Below, one piece after another: positions 11,788 through 22,855 of a stretch of DNA of 64,000 nt. The position numbers and the translations under genes are program-made. How positions within the stretch are numbered: the first letter of the stretch is position 1; every line of letters begins with the position of its first letter. Under the pieces are notes generated by a model. That model ran no database searches, was not told the DNA's origin, and worked only from the letters and a program-made list of their open reading frames with translations. The DNA comes from Paraspadella gotoi (lineage: Eukaryota > Chaetognatha): assembly GCA_051294375.1 (NCBI GenBank), contig CM119270.1:12827117-12891116 (forward strand). The letters are read 5' to 3'.

Positions 11788-12426
11788 CGAGAACGACGAT
11801 GATGACGACCAACCGACGACTACTATGACGTCTCGAACGACGACGACGATGATGACGACGAAGACGACGACGAAGACACCGAGAACAATGAAGTCAAAGA
11901 TGAAAACGCAATGTCTAATTTCCATGAAATACTTAATCCACATTTAACGAAAAATTACAACTTATTTTCTCATCTATGTTTCCATGAAAAAAGCCTGACG
12001 TTAAAAATCCCGATCTGGAATAGAGAAAAGAAAGTCTTTCTCCCCTTAAGCCTTCGGAAGCGAAATGTCTGAGAGGAAAAAGAAAAAAAATCGAGGGATT
12101 TCCTTATTTTTTTTTCTCGAATTTGAATCTTTAATCGGTTTCCCCTCGAAGAATCGTTTAAAAAACAATAATCATTCGTTATACTCAAGTTTATCCCCTT
12201 TAGACAGAAATGGGATTTGTAACTTTATGTAATGTGAAAAAAGGATACCGGCTGTACTTAATCTTTAAGCAAACTTACTTAGAATATGTAAATTATTTCC
12301 ATATCTGTTCTGAAAAGTTCTGGAGCTGACATGTTTTTACGGTCAAGATTGACTTAAGTCACTTCACTTTGCCACCCTCCATCCCCCAACTCACACAAAC
12401 CACCCGCACCCCGGCCATAAAAAAAG
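11788..12426. other. GAC/GAT-rich flank, then non-coding
   Basis: 11,788-11,880 is (GAC)n/(GAT)n; one frame would read as an Asp-rich run but no splice context supports an exon. The rest is AT-rich, then C-rich before the LDLa exon. Confidence 0.45.
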
Positions 12427-12558
12427 CTTCTACCCACGCACCGGCCCTCTTGCGGCGAAAGAATTTGCCTTTGGGCGGCGACGGATTTTGCATCGCGGCG
12501 TCACTCGTCTGCGATGACGTCATAAATTGCGGCGACGCCAGCGACGAGACCAACTGCG
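12427..12558 (+). CDS. LDLa 1 exon (frameshifted first half)
   Basis: The 3' two-thirds read as a clean LDL-receptor class A repeat: 'GDGFCIAASLVCDDVINCG' then DASDETNC, followed by a GTGGGT donor after phase 1. The first two cysteines are present but in another frame ('SCGERICL'): one missing base before 'ggcggcgac' would restore them. This is either a base error in the contig or a decayed exon. The calcium-binding acidic residues (D..D..SDE) are intact. The acceptor is assumed at 12,426 and is poor. Confidence 0.6.
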
Positions 12559-12666
12559 GTGGGTCGGCGCCCGGGAAAGGGGAAAGTGGGCGTGGCTTGA
12601 CGCCCTAAGCGGATGCGTCCGGGTCACGCCGATGTCTCACTATGCCCCCATTTTTTTATTTCGCAG

Positions 12667-12711
12667 ACTTAGACATTTTTCTTGAAGAAGATGGCGAGGC
12701 CGAGATGAGGG
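12667..12711 (+). CDS. Short acidic linker exon (candidate)
   Basis: A good acceptor (tttttatttcgcag) is followed by 45 nt reading, after joining to LDLa 1, DLDIFLEEDGEAEMRG, then GTGGGG. Start and end are both phase 1, so it fits the frame on both sides. It would be an acidic spacer between LDLa 1 and the thyroglobulin-1 exon. Evidence is splice phase only. Confidence 0.4.
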
Positions 12712-12852
12712 GTGGGGGCGTTTCGGAATTTTTGCGGAGTCGGAGTTTTATTTTTTTTTCTCTACTTTTTCGATGTTTCCAAAGTAACATACTTTTTCGT
12801 GAAATTTACAGTCGCGACGATTGTGGATCCTTTTGAAGTCTGCTGTCACCTG

Positions 12853-12877
12853 NNNNNNNNNNNNNNNNNNNNNNNNN
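12853..12877. other. 25-N spacer at the left edge of noisy segment 1
   Basis: Exactly 25 N, the same length as the spacer at 21,787-21,811. Both stand directly before an error-rich copy of downstream sequence. Confidence 0.95.
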
Positions 12878-12880
12878 ACT

Positions 12881-12881
<1 letters not shown>

Positions 12882-12921
<40 letters not shown>
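12882..12921. repeat. Poly-T (40)
   Basis: Forty consecutive T right after the 25-N spacer, at the start of the noisy read. Its length is unreliable. Confidence 0.95.
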
Positions 12922-12922
<1 letters not shown>

Positions 12923-14512
12923 GCTGCCTACAGCCTGCAGTTGCTTCCGCACCTGGCAGAAGCGTGCAGGGATGATTGCAGGAGGTGCAAAATCGTTATT
13001 TGGGGAGAATCCGAATAATGATTTTCGTTTCGCGCGACACTCACTTTATAGGCGATACTTACTCTAAACAGGAAATCTCCCCTTTATACTAAGTTCGTAA
13101 AAAACAGTAGGAAAGAAAATTGCTAAGAGAGAGAACGAGAGAGGAGAGAGAGAGAGAGTGAGAGAGAGAGAGAGGACAGAGGCAGAGAGAGAGAGAGGAG
13201 TGAGAGTATGTGTCCTACGTGTCTGTGTGTACAATTGAAGAGAAAGGGAGGAAAATCTCCATTCAAGTCAGGAATAGCGCTGTTTACATCCCTTTCGTAA
13301 GAAGTGAAGTCAATTTCGTCTTGACTTTTTTGGAGAGCAATTGCTTTTCTGTGTGTCTCATTTACGTGAACTTTTGGGACACACTCGGCGCACATGCGTT
13401 TTGTTCACTTCGGGAGGTGTGGTAGGGACGGGGTGGGCTGGGGAATTTCTCGCCGAAATCGATGGCATTTCGTGCAAACGTGTTTATGAGACGGTTAAAG
13501 ACTAATTTAAGGTTATATGTTTCGTTGATGTTGAGGTAATATTGTGATATGAGGCGTGTCGTGAGGAAAAGGGGTTACGAAAGCGATAGTTTATGTAAGT
13601 TGAGGAAGAATATGCTACACATGGCGAAATACTTGTAGTGTGGCTCGATGTGTTTTAAGAAATCAAGTGGAGGGAGATGTTTTCAGATTTGTAGACGTGA
13701 AGTGTTGGCGCGTCTTCGAGATTGCTTCCTTCCAATTTTTTTCGTAGATCCACACGTCGTATACGAAGTTAGAGGCAAAATAAGGTATGCTACGCTCATG
13801 AAGAAATGGCGGAAAAAATCGCCTTTTAGTTTTCCCAGCAATTCTTGGTATTTGAGTTTATTTGTTTCTTATTTTCAAATGTGAAGGTTAGTTATTTTTT
13901 TCATTTTTTTAAATTTGGTTATGCCGAATAGAGCAGCCCCTCGCCTCTCTTTGGTTCATAAAGGTGCAATTGTAGGCTCTGAGAAAAAGAGGGAAAAGTA
14001 ACGCAAACATTCATCAGCAATTTAGACTTGGAAATCCCTCCGTTCCACCATTTGCCAATTTTTTAACGGCGATACAACAATACAACAATACCTAATTGCT
14101 TATTACGAGACATGCACAGGCAGACCGAAATGCAGGCAGTGGTGCGATGCCGAGGGAGGGCATACCAAAATTATTGAGAAATGTTTTACCCATGTTTTGT
14201 GTATATTTTTTTCTTTTTTATTGGAATAAATGAACTTTAAAAAAAATGTTTCTAAACTTTTTTCCTAGATAGGTAATGTCATTCCATTAAAAATTTTAAC
14301 GCAGACGTTAATTTAATTAAAAAGAAAAAATAAAAATTCATTCCTTTTTTTTTCGTTTTCCTCTTTTTAACCGCTGTTTTGCCACGTCTTTTTTGTTCTC
14401 CTTCACAAATAAAAACCTCACACAACCATGCGACGGCTTTCGACCGTCACTCACGCTTTCAGACTCACCCCACCTTCGCCTCAACCTAACCTCAAAAGCG
14501 CAACGGCCTCAG

Positions 14513-14855
14513 GCCTTCGACCCATGGAACCGGGAGCGCCCAAACCCGAGATCCTTAACACCGCGGCATCCTGCTCGGCGGTGGAAACGGGCGCCTGCTG
14601 AGAGGAAAGGTTGCGACGCAACCTGGACCGAGATGGTGGCAGGCTTGTGGGAGCGCCGCAAGTCGCGCGATCTCGAGTATCACCGATGCCTGAGGTCGAC
14701 GGGGGCTTCTTCGCCGCCCAAACAGTGTCCACGTGTTGGCCGGCTGCGCATGCGTGGAGCCGAAAGGCAATCCAGTTGGCGCCGATCAGGGCGAATCGGG
14801 GATCTGGAGTTGGGGCCCGTCATGGACGTTGAATGCCGCGAACACGACGAACCCG
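14513..14855 (+). other. Error-bearing copy of the first thyroglobulin-1 exon
   Basis: This copy matches 17,823-18,084 and extends past the gap to the exon end, with donor GTGAGG at 14,856. The frame breaks several times, for example between 'CEEV' and 'VDGFFA'. It supplies the missing end of the domain ('GPVMDVECREHDEP'), including the last cysteine and a phase-1 donor. Use it only to patch the gap in the clean exon. Confidence 0.75.
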
Positions 14856-15016
14856 GTGAGGCGGGATTGTGGAAGGGGGAAGAGGGGAATGTGGGGGAAA
14901 AAAGAGGGAGATTGAGTCGTGGCCTCTCGTGTCGCGTTCGGAAGTTGTTGAGAGAGAGGGAAAAAGGACGGAGAAAGTGGATAAGAGACAGAAAGGGAGA
15001 TAAATAAAGGTAGAAG

Positions 15017-15245
15017 AAAGAAGTAGAGAGAAAGAGAGAGAGAGAGAGAGGAGAGAGAGAGGGAGAGAGAGAGAGAAGAGAAAGAAGAGAGAGAGAGCAG
15101 AGAGAGGTAGAGAGGGAAGAGAGAGAAGGAAGAGAGAGAGAGAGAGAGAGAAGAGAGAGAGAGGAGAGAGAGGAGAGAGAGAGAGAGAAGAAGAAAGGAG
15201 AGACGAGAAAGGGAAGAAAGAAGGAAGAGAGGAGAGAGAATAGAA
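15017..15245. repeat. GA-rich low-complexity tract
   Basis: Interrupted GA/GGA/GAAA sequence inside noisy segment 1. In the clean copy this place is a gap, so the repeat probably caused that gap. Confidence 0.85.
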
Positions 15246-17340
15246 AGAAGTGAAAGTTCAAGTAAAGAAAGAAAAAAAAGATGGGCGGGCCTTAAGGTGA
15301 ATGAGTTTCAAATTGAAGGACGGAAAGGAGAAGTTACGAGGAAGAAAGAAAAAAAAATGAGAACTGAGATGTGAAGGCGATACGAAAAAAGAGGAAGGTG
15401 AGGGAGAAGAGAGAGGGGGTGGAGTGAGGGGGAGGGATGGATGATGATCATAAGTAGGCTGGGGCCGGCAAGAGCCACACACACACCACAAAAGCGTCGC
15501 GAGGGACGGTTTCCCAGTAAAGATTGGGGCGGAGAGGGATTTTTAGGAGGGCGGTGAGAGCGCATTAAAGGGATGGGAGAGAGGAAGAAAAGAGGGAGAG
15601 GTAGAGAGGAAGATGAGTGATGAGCGAGGGAGCGAAGCGCAAGTGGGGGGGGAGTACAGCGCGGGTCCGCGGACGATGCGGGGGTGATGATGATGCGGCG
15701 TAGACGTGGCGAGGCGATAGAATGTTGTTTTGGCAACGGACTGTGCCTCGGTTTAGTAGGCGCCGGCCTCGTGTTACACAATGACACAGAGAAGCATGTG
15801 AATAACGCAAAGAATAAGATCTGAACAAAACCCCCCCCTGAGCGTAGACGAAATGTTTTTTTAGGCGTGTTGCCTCATTCATGCTGGTGCACGAGTGGTG
15901 TTGAAATTAGTACGTTAGCGTCGGAGTTTCGCGCCTCGTGGATCACCGATCCGCCAGTGTTGCTTCCGGGTTCACGCCGGAATCAACGCCGGGCCTCACG
16001 CGCTGATACGCCTTCGTTTCCCGCATGTCAAAATATTGACAATCACACCTGCCGTAGTGACGATGACAGTGATATGCTCAAAGTATATAGGACGGACGAC
16101 CCTGCTTTCCCGTCTCGGCTAAAATAAAGACTAGTTCAAAGACAACTCCGTGCGTACGTCACCGGTAAATCGCTTCGTCAGACGGACGCGGTTTCAGCTC
16201 TGTGATCCGCAGGGGGCCGCTTCCTCGAGTCCGCGCGAGTCTCGGAGTCACGCTCACGGTCCGTGATTTATGATTCGTTGTCAGGCGTGCTAGAAAGCGG
16301 ATCCCTTTTTTTTTTCCTCGCGGCTACGGTCAAAAGCGCGGAGAACGATCAATCATTTCGAAAATTCCTCCGTAGTTTGCGGGTGTGGGGTGAAACCTTA
16401 CCTTTTCCTCAGCTCCTCAGTCGCTTACCCGGGAAACCTGTAGAAAACTCTCGTGGCCACTCCCTCTGTTTTATTTGTTTATTTAGTTGGCGGTAGGTTA
16501 CGATCGGCGATGCATCGCTCCTAACGTCGTCCGATGAACCTAAGTGGTGTCGGCCTGTGCGCTCCGGTTTTTTTTTATTCAAGTGGTGTGATCTTTTTTT
16601 TTGAAGTCTTTATGCAAAGCCGTCAGTCTTGTTTCATTTGCCCTCCCGCCGATATGATACATTTTTATGTACGTATTATGAATATTGTCCTAGATCCTGT
16701 TTGCTTTGTTTGTGTCTCTTCTTTCTTTCAAACGATGAAGGAAAAAAATATTCGGCTATTTATTATTTTAAATTTAATTTCAAAAACTTTTTTTCTTATT
16801 TTATATTAATAAATGTTTTTTTTCCTTTACTTATTGTCTGTAACCAGTCGGGCGAAGTATCTCACAGAATGAGTATCGATAATATGTAGCGTAGGGATGA
16901 ATGTGAGCGAGTTTGTTTTCGTTGCTTTAGAATTAGTCTTTTTTTTTCCCCTTTTTCAGATAAGACGCGCTTTTAATTTTTATAAAATCGTTGCGTTTCT
17001 CTTTCCGCTCATTTTAAAACTGATTAAAGAACCTCTAGGAAATTGAAAGAAATTTTCTCCTTTTTTTTCTCCCCGTGGGTCGTGAGACCGCGGCCTTTCT
17101 CTCTCTCCTTTCTTATTCTCATCCTTTCCTCCTCCTCCTCCTCCTCCTCGCACTCGCCGCCTCCGTTTTTTGGTTTTTTTCTCCTCCTCGCCCGCCTTTT
17201 CTTCTCTCCGCCCTCTCGCGTTCCTTTTTTTTTTTTTTTCCTTTCCTCCTATTTATCGTTCCTTTTTTTGTCCCCTCGATCCAATTAATCGAATCCCATT
17301 CTCTCTCCTTTTTTTCGTCCTTTTCACGGTTTGACACTCG

Positions 17341-17822
17341 ACAGAGAGAGAGAGAGAGTGAGAGTATGTGTCTAGTGTCTGTGTGTATGAGAGAAAGGGA
17401 GAAAATCTCCATTCAAAGTCAGAATAGTTTACATCCCTTTCTAAGTGACAATTTCGTCTTGACTTTTGGAGACAATTGCTTCTCACTTTACGTGATCTTT
17501 GACACACTCGCGCACATCGTTTGTTCACTAAATTTCTCCCCGAATCGATGATTCGTCACGTGTTTAGACGTAAACTATTTAAGTTTATTTTCTTGATTAA
17601 TAATTTAATAATATAATTCAATTCCATTCAAATTTAACGCAGACGTAATTTAAATTAAAAAGAAAAAATAAATTCATTCCTTTTTTTTCGTTTTCTCTTT
17701 TTACCTGTTGCCCTTTTTTGTTCTCACCAAATAAAAACCTCACCAACCATCGACCTTTCGACCTCACTCACCTTTCACCTCACCCACCTTCGCCTCACCT
17801 AACCTCAAAACCAACGCCTCAG
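17341..17822 (+). other. Start of clean contig; intron before thyroglobulin-1 exon
   Basis: Clean counterpart of about 13,140-14,512. No coding sequence. Pyrimidine- and A/C-rich sequence leads to an acceptor at 17,821-17,822. Confidence 0.7.
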
Positions 17823-18084
17823 CCCCTCGACCCACCTGGAACCCGGGACCCAAACCCGAGATCCTTACCACCGGCATCTGCTCGGCGGTGAACGGGCCCT
17901 GCTGCGAGGAGGTGCGACGCACCTGGGACCAGATGCAGCTCGGCCCCATCGCCGATCTCGAGTATCCCGACTGCCGAGTCGACGGCTTCTTCGCGCCCAA
18001 ACAGTGTCACGTGTTGGCCGGCTGCGCATGCGTGGACCGAGAAGGGAATCCAGTTGCGCCGATCAGGCGAATCGGGGATCCGGA
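17823..18084 (+). CDS. Thyroglobulin type-1 domain A (exon, end in gap)
   Basis: The frame reads 'TWNPGPKPEILTTGICSAV', then 'LEYPDCRVDGFFAPKQC' and 'AGCACVDREGNPV'. This is the thyroglobulin-1 pattern: PxC, DGxFxxxQC, then a CxCV core. The usual Trp in CWCV is Ala here. Such domains occur in nidogen, testican and SMOC proteins and often bind or inhibit cysteine proteases. The exon start is phase 1 after 'cgcctcag'. The noisy copy at 14,513-14,855 gives the rest of the domain and a phase-1 donor. It sits apart from the four-domain array at 41,844. Confidence 0.85.
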
Positions 18085-18703
18085 NNNNNNNNNNNNNNNN
18101 NNNNNNNNNNNNNNNNNNNNNNNNNNNNNNNNNNNNNNNNNNNNNNNNNNNNNNNNNNNNNNNNNNNNNNNNNNNNNNNNNNNNNNNNNNNNNNNNNNNN
18201 NNNNNNNNNNNNNNNNNNNNNNNNNNNNNNNNNNNNNNNNNNNNNNNNNNNNNNNNNNNNNNNNNNNNNNNNNNNNNNNNNNNNNNNNNNNNNNNNNNNN
18301 NNNNNNNNNNNNNNNNNNNNNNNNNNNNNNNNNNNNNNNNNNNNNNNNNNNNNNNNNNNNNNNNNNNNNNNNNNNNNNNNNNNNNNNNNNNNNNNNNNNN
18401 NNNNNNNNNNNNNNNNNNNNNNNNNNNNNNNNNNNNNNNNNNNNNNNNNNNNNNNNNNNNNNNNNNNNNNNNNNNNNNNNNNNNNNNNNNNNNNNNNNNN
18501 NNNNNNNNNNNNNNNNNNNNNNNNNNNNNNNNNNNNNNNNNNNNNNNNNNNNNNNNNNNNNNNNNNNNNNNNNNNNNNNNNNNNNNNNNNNNNNNNNNNN
18601 NNNNNNNNNNNNNNNNNNNNNNNNNNNNNNNNNNNNNNNNNNNNNNNNNNNNNNNNNNNNNNNNNNNNNNNNNNNNNNNNNNNNNNNNNNNNNNNNNNNN
18701 NNN
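18085..18703. other. Assembly gap (619 N), content readable at 14,807-15,958
   Basis: Flanks match noisy segment 1, which has about 1,150 bases between the same flanks, so the N count underestimates the gap. Content is the exon end plus GA-rich intron. Confidence 0.85.
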
Positions 18704-20318
18704 GTTGCTTCTGGTCACGGATCACGCCGGGCCTTCACGCGCTGATACGCTTCCGTTTCCCGCATGCAAAAATTGACAATCACACTGCCCCGTGATGACA
18801 ATGATCAGTGATCAAAGTATATACGGACGACCGCTTCCACGTCTCGGCTACTAGTCACGCCACTCGTTCACAATCGTCGTCACGGTTCACGCTCTGTGAT
18901 CGCAGGCTCGAGTCCCGCGCTCGAGTCACGCTCACGATCCGTGANNNNNNNNNNNNNNNNNNNNNNNNNNNNNNNNNNNNNNNNNNNNNNNNNNNNNNNN
19001 NNNNNNNNNNNNNNNNNNNNNNNNNNNNNNNNNNNNNNNNNNNNNNNNNNNNNNNNNNNNNNNNNNNNNNNNNNNNNNNNNNNNNNNNNNNNNNNNNNNN
19101 NNNNNNNNNNNNNNNNNNNNNNNNNNNNNNNNNNNNNNNNNNNNNNNNNNNNNNNNNNNNNNATCAATCATTTCGAAAATCCTCTCACGTTTGCGGTGAA
19201 ACTTACCTTTCCCCATCAGCTCCTCAGTCCTTACCCGGGAAACCTTAACTCCCCTCCTCTTTTTTTTTGTTGCGTAGTTACGACGGCATGATTCGCTCCT
19301 AACTGTCGATGAACTAACGTGTGTGGCTTCGCCGTGTTTTTTTATTTCAAGTGTGTGAATCTTTGAGAGTCTTTATGCAAAGCCGTCAAGCTCTTTTCAT
19401 TTTGCCCGAGTATGTACATTTTTATGTACGTATTATATATTGTCCTACTGTTCCTTTGTTTGTGTCTTCTTTCTTTCAAACGATGAAGAAAAATATCGGC
19501 TATTTTATTATTTTAAATATTATTTTCAAAAACTTTTTTTCTTATTTTATATAATAACATTTTTTCTTTAACTTAATTGTCTGTAACCACGTCGGCGAAA
19601 GTATCTCACGATGAGTAATTCGATAAAATATAGTAGCGTAGGGATGAATGATGATGCGAGTTTTTTTTTCTTTAGAATTAGTCTTTTTTTTCCCTTTTCA
19701 AACGCGCTTTTTATTTTATAAAATCGTTCGTTTCTTCTCATTTTAAAATGATTAAAAGACTCTAGATGAAAGAAAATTTCTTTTTTTCTCCCGTGGGTCG
19801 TGAAGACGCCTTTCTCTCCTTTCCTCTACTCTCATCCCTTTCCTCCTCCTCCTCCTCCTCCTCCTCCCTCCTTTATTTGTTTTTTTCCTCGCCTTTCTCC
19901 GCCCTCTTTCCTTTTTTTTTTCCTTTCCTCCTTTCTTTCCTCGATCCAATTAATCGAATCCCAATTCTCCTTTTTCGTCCTTTTCACGCGTTGACACTCC
20001 CTCGACTCCCTTTGTCACGACCGGGCCACGCCCATCGACCCCTTTGTGAAACTCCCTCGACCGCTTTTTGTCACGCTCCCGTGGCACGCCCGCGACCGAC
20101 GCGTGACCTCTCGCTCTCTATCTCTCTCTCTCCATGGTCGCGTTCTGCCTTACCCGCATGGACTTCGCTTTATCGGGACTCGATCCCTCGACCCTGACCT
20201 TCCCCGATCTGCGACGTCCTTACCTCCTCCTCGCTACTTCCTCCTACTTTTCTCCCGCCTCTCTCCCCCACCTCCCGCCTTACCTCCCGCCTTACCTCCC
20301 GCCTTACCCAAATCCCAG
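18704..20318. other. Intron (clean copy) with a 218-N gap
   Basis: No coding exon seen. Gap 18,945-19,162 corresponds to only about 82 bases in the noisy copy. The right part contains (CTC)n at 19,840-19,870 and C/T-rich sequence leading to the LDLa 2 acceptor. Confidence 0.7.
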
Positions 20319-20393
20319 TCTCCGTCTTGTGTCGGTCCAATCAATTTCGCTGCAACGACGGACTCTGTATTCCCGCTTCTCAGGTTCGAATGG
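20319..20393 (+). CDS. LDLa 2, first half (exon)
   Basis: After acceptor 'aaatcccag' the phase-1 frame reads SVLCRSNQFRCNDGLCIPAS then Q, followed by GTTCGA. This is the N-terminal half of an LDL-receptor class A repeat (C-x5-C-x6-C). It ends in phase 0 and joins the second half at 20,645. Confidence 0.85.
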
Positions 20394-20644
20394 GGCCTTT
20401 TGTTTTCAAACAAATAGATTACTAAATAAGTAAATAAATAAACGAATTCTAACTTTTTCGACGCTTATTTCCTATTGATTTCTATGTATCTACTACATTT
20501 ATTCGAAAACCTGTCAAAAAAAAACATATCATAAGTACGAAATATATGAGATAAGATAATAAATGGTATTAAATTTTAAGCCTCATTCCAACTTTTTCTC
20601 CCTCGCACATTTTTTTTTCTCGCCAAAATCTTTTGTTTTTGTAG

Positions 20645-20696
20645 AGATGCGATTTTAAGCGGGATTGTCGCGACGCCAGCGACGAACGTAATTGTC
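20645..20696 (+). CDS. LDLa 2, second half (exon)
   Basis: Acceptor 'tttttgtag', then RCDFKRDCRDASDERNC and donor GTAAGT after one base of the next codon. It holds the calcium cage (D..DASDE). Joined to 20,319-20,393 it makes a complete six-cysteine LDLa repeat. Confidence 0.88.
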
Positions 20697-21131
20697 GTAA
20701 GTCTCGCTTGATCCTTCATCGCGACTCCATCTCACTTTCACTTGATTTCACTCACGATCAGACGTAGCCATTTTTTATAGCTCTAGGACTAATTTGATTT
20801 GTAAAACTAATTTTCATGTTTACATGTTTTCTATTCACAATTCTCATTCCACTCACCGGCGATAGTAATTAGTAGGTTGGCGTGTCTTACTGTCCATCAT
20901 TTTTTGGGCACATCTCACTACTTTTGCTGTTTCCGCGAGTTTTTTTTATGTTTTGGCGGATGGTAGCAAATTTTTTTCTTGACGTGCAAAAAAGGTGATG
21001 ACAACCTTCACGTCTAAGAGTTAATTTTTTATTTTAAAGTATTTTAAAGCAAATGATTTATTCAACCCTGGAAACTAATGTGAAAGACTACAAATGATAC
21101 TCATCACAACTTTTCCCCCCTTCTTTTCTCT

Positions 21132-21141
21132 NNNNNNNNNN
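21132..21141. other. 10-N gap
   Basis: Short placeholder in the intron before LDLa 3. No flank duplication seen here, unlike at 8,861. Confidence 0.9.
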
Positions 21142-21204
21142 TGCCCTTTACTTACTTTATATTTCGGCTGCTCCTTTGTTTTTTCTCATCACGCGACCCG
21201 CCAG

Positions 21205-21327
21205 TGGCGCCGGGCGGCGGCTGCGGTCCGAACGAATGGCGCTGCGAAGGCGGGCGCTGCATTCCGCTGGAGCAGCGCTGCGACGGGCGGACGCAGTGCC
21301 CAGATACGTCCGACGAACTTGATTGTC
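21205..21327 (+). CDS. LDLa 3 (single exon)
   Basis: Reads [20 protein letters not shown], then [18 protein letters not shown], with all six cysteines and the DTSDE calcium site. Phase 1 at both ends; donor GTAAGT at 21,328. Typical ligand-binding LDLa module. Confidence 0.92.
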
Positions 21328-21786
21328 GTAAGTTATGGACAGATTGGTTTATAGAGATCATTTATACAGTAATCATACATAGTACCAAGTACCATTTTAA
21401 ATCGTATTTTGTGGTTCCTTGAGTTGATTATCAAGCGCGTTTTAGGTAGTCCAAATATCAGCCTAAGTACAACCGGAAACTTAAATAGAATTCGCTAGAT
21501 TAATTTTGTATAAAAAATATTTTTTACGTTTAAACTTTAGCCTCGGTGTGGCCGCCAGGTAGATGCTGGAATAAACCTATAACAACTTTTATAAAAAAAT
21601 TGTGATTTGTGTGTAATTTATGTATACAATGTGTATGTTATTTGTTTAAGGTGGGAAAAATTTCTATTTCGTGTCTAACACGGTTTCCTCAATGAAACGC
21701 TTCCTCATTTTCACATTTCTATCCCATCTCTTCCTTTTTTGACCTCTTTCACTTTCACTTTTACCGCTGTCTCTGTCTCTGTCTCT

Positions 21787-21811
21787 NNNNNNNNNNNNNN
21801 NNNNNNNNNNN
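21787..21811. other. 25-N spacer at the left edge of noisy segment 2
   Basis: Exactly 25 N between contig sequence ending in (CT)n and the start of an error-rich copy. Confidence 0.95.
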
Positions 21812-21996
21812 TTCTCTTCTTCTCTCTCTCTCATCTCTCTCTCTCTCTTCTCTCTCTCTTCGACTCTCTCTCTTCTTCTCATCTCTCATATCTCTTCCCT
21901 CCGCCGTCGCCCCCTCAGGGAAAAAACAAAAATAAAAAACAAAAGAATTTCCGCGGTCACAAGTCGAAAAAGAAGACGTCTCTGATCCCTTCGCAG

Positions 21997-22046
21997 CCTG
22001 TTCGAAAAGATGTTTCAGATGTCGGATGGTTCTTTGTATAGGCGAG
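21997..22046 (+). CDS. LDLa 4, first half (exon, only in noisy copy)
   Basis: Acceptor 'ctgatcccttcgcag', then bases that read with indels close to a CSK..FRC..G.LCIGE pattern: C, F-R-C, LCI in shifting frames. This is the N-terminal half of an LDLa repeat whose second half is at 34,973-35,043. No clean copy exists, so the exact sequence and donor are uncertain. Confidence 0.6.
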
Positions 22047-22049
22047 TCG

Positions 22050-22063
22050 ACTCTCTTTATCCA

Positions 22064-22112
<49 letters not shown>

Positions 22113-22130
22113 CTCTCCTCTTTCTCAGTC
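22050..22130. repeat. (CT)n in intron
   Basis: CT-rich run between the two halves of LDLa 4. It is probably the reason the two short-read contigs did not join here. Confidence 0.85.
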
Positions 22131-22305
22131 CTTTACTTTCAATCACTTCTTATCGACTCACTTTAGCCTTCCGCCAAACGTTGCAATGGATTTCGTCCGA
22201 TTGCTATGACGAATACGACGAACTAAATTGTTCGGAAAACGTTCGCAAAATCGTAACAGGGTAAGCAGATACACCCAATCACAATAATATAGTATAATTG
22301 AAGAT

Positions 22306-22520
22306 ATTAAATACCACTATCATTGATAAAGGAAGCCAGTACTCTGGGATGTGAAGTAAACTAGACTGTGAGAGAGTCTTGATTGAGAAGGCTTGCAGGG
22401 ACCTGCTATGTCATTATCTTGATAAGAGTGATGCGAAGGCCATTAAAACCACTGAAAGCCTGTCCAATAGGTCAGGGACAAGAATAGCTTGATTATATTA
22501 AATGAAATGGATATTTTTTA
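22306..22520. mobile_element. MITE-like element, copy 1 (noisy copy only)
   Basis: Begins with a TIR-like 'ataccactatcatt' and ends with 'aatgaaatggatat'. The interior 'agccagtactctggga ... gagagagtcttgattga' is shared with copies 2 and 3. No coding capacity. It lies in a ~590-bp block absent from the matching place in the clean copy (between 35,070 and 35,080). Confidence 0.65.
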
Positions 22521-22660
22521 ATATTGGTCTTGTATCCAATTTTCATTAAAATTCAGCTCCTGTGTTTATGGATGCTGAGTGCAGAGTATCGGGATAAGTA
22601 TTCCCGAATCTGAATACTTTAGGAGTGGTCTTTACATACAATTGAAACATTCTTTGAAAT

Positions 22661-22855
22661 ATTATACCACTTCATTGATAAGGAAGCCAGTAACTCTGGG
22701 AGTGATAAACTAGACTGTGAAGAGAGTCTTGATTGAGTTACAAGGGACCTGCTAGTGTCAGTCTTGTAAGCCAGTGAACTGGAGGCCTTAAACCACCAAA
22801 GCCTTGTCCAAAGTCAAGGGACAAGATAGCTTGATTTATTAATGAAGTGGATAAT
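22661..22855. mobile_element. MITE-like element, copy 2 (noisy copy only)
   Basis: The left end 'attataccacttcatt' is the near inverse complement of the right end 'aatgaagtggataat', giving terminal inverted repeats of about 14 bp. The interior shows 'ggaagccagtaactctggga' and 'ggaggccttaaaccaccaaa'. Similarity to copy 3 continues about 45 bp to the left ('cattctttgaaatatt') and 25 bp to the right ('ttatattggttgta'). Confidence 0.7.

Larger units (their letters stand above)
12878..17340 (+). other. Noisy segment 1: error-rich second copy of 17,341-~20,005 (assembly artefact)
   Basis: From the GA repeat at about 13,125 onward this segment matches 17,341 onward in the same order, with frequent one- to few-base insertions and deletions, many in homopolymers. 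Examples: 'tatgtgtcctacgtgtctg' against 'tatgtgtctagtgtctg', and the thyroglobulin-1 exon at 14,513 against 17,823. It runs to the equivalent of about 20,000, then jumps back to a GA repeat at about 17,341, where the clean copy starts. It crosses both gaps of the clean copy: 14,807-15,958 corresponds to the 619-N gap and about 16,266-16,347 to the 218-N gap. It should not be counted as extra genome. Confidence 0.88.

Noticed and set aside
11788-11945. Asp/Thr-rich ORF next to the 744-N gap
   Set aside because: (GAC)n/(GAT)n low complexity without splice sites; the frame depends on unknown bases.
22306-22855. CRISPR array
   Set aside because: Only two diverged repeats of about 200 bp with inverted ends, in animal DNA. 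MITE-like, not CRISPR.
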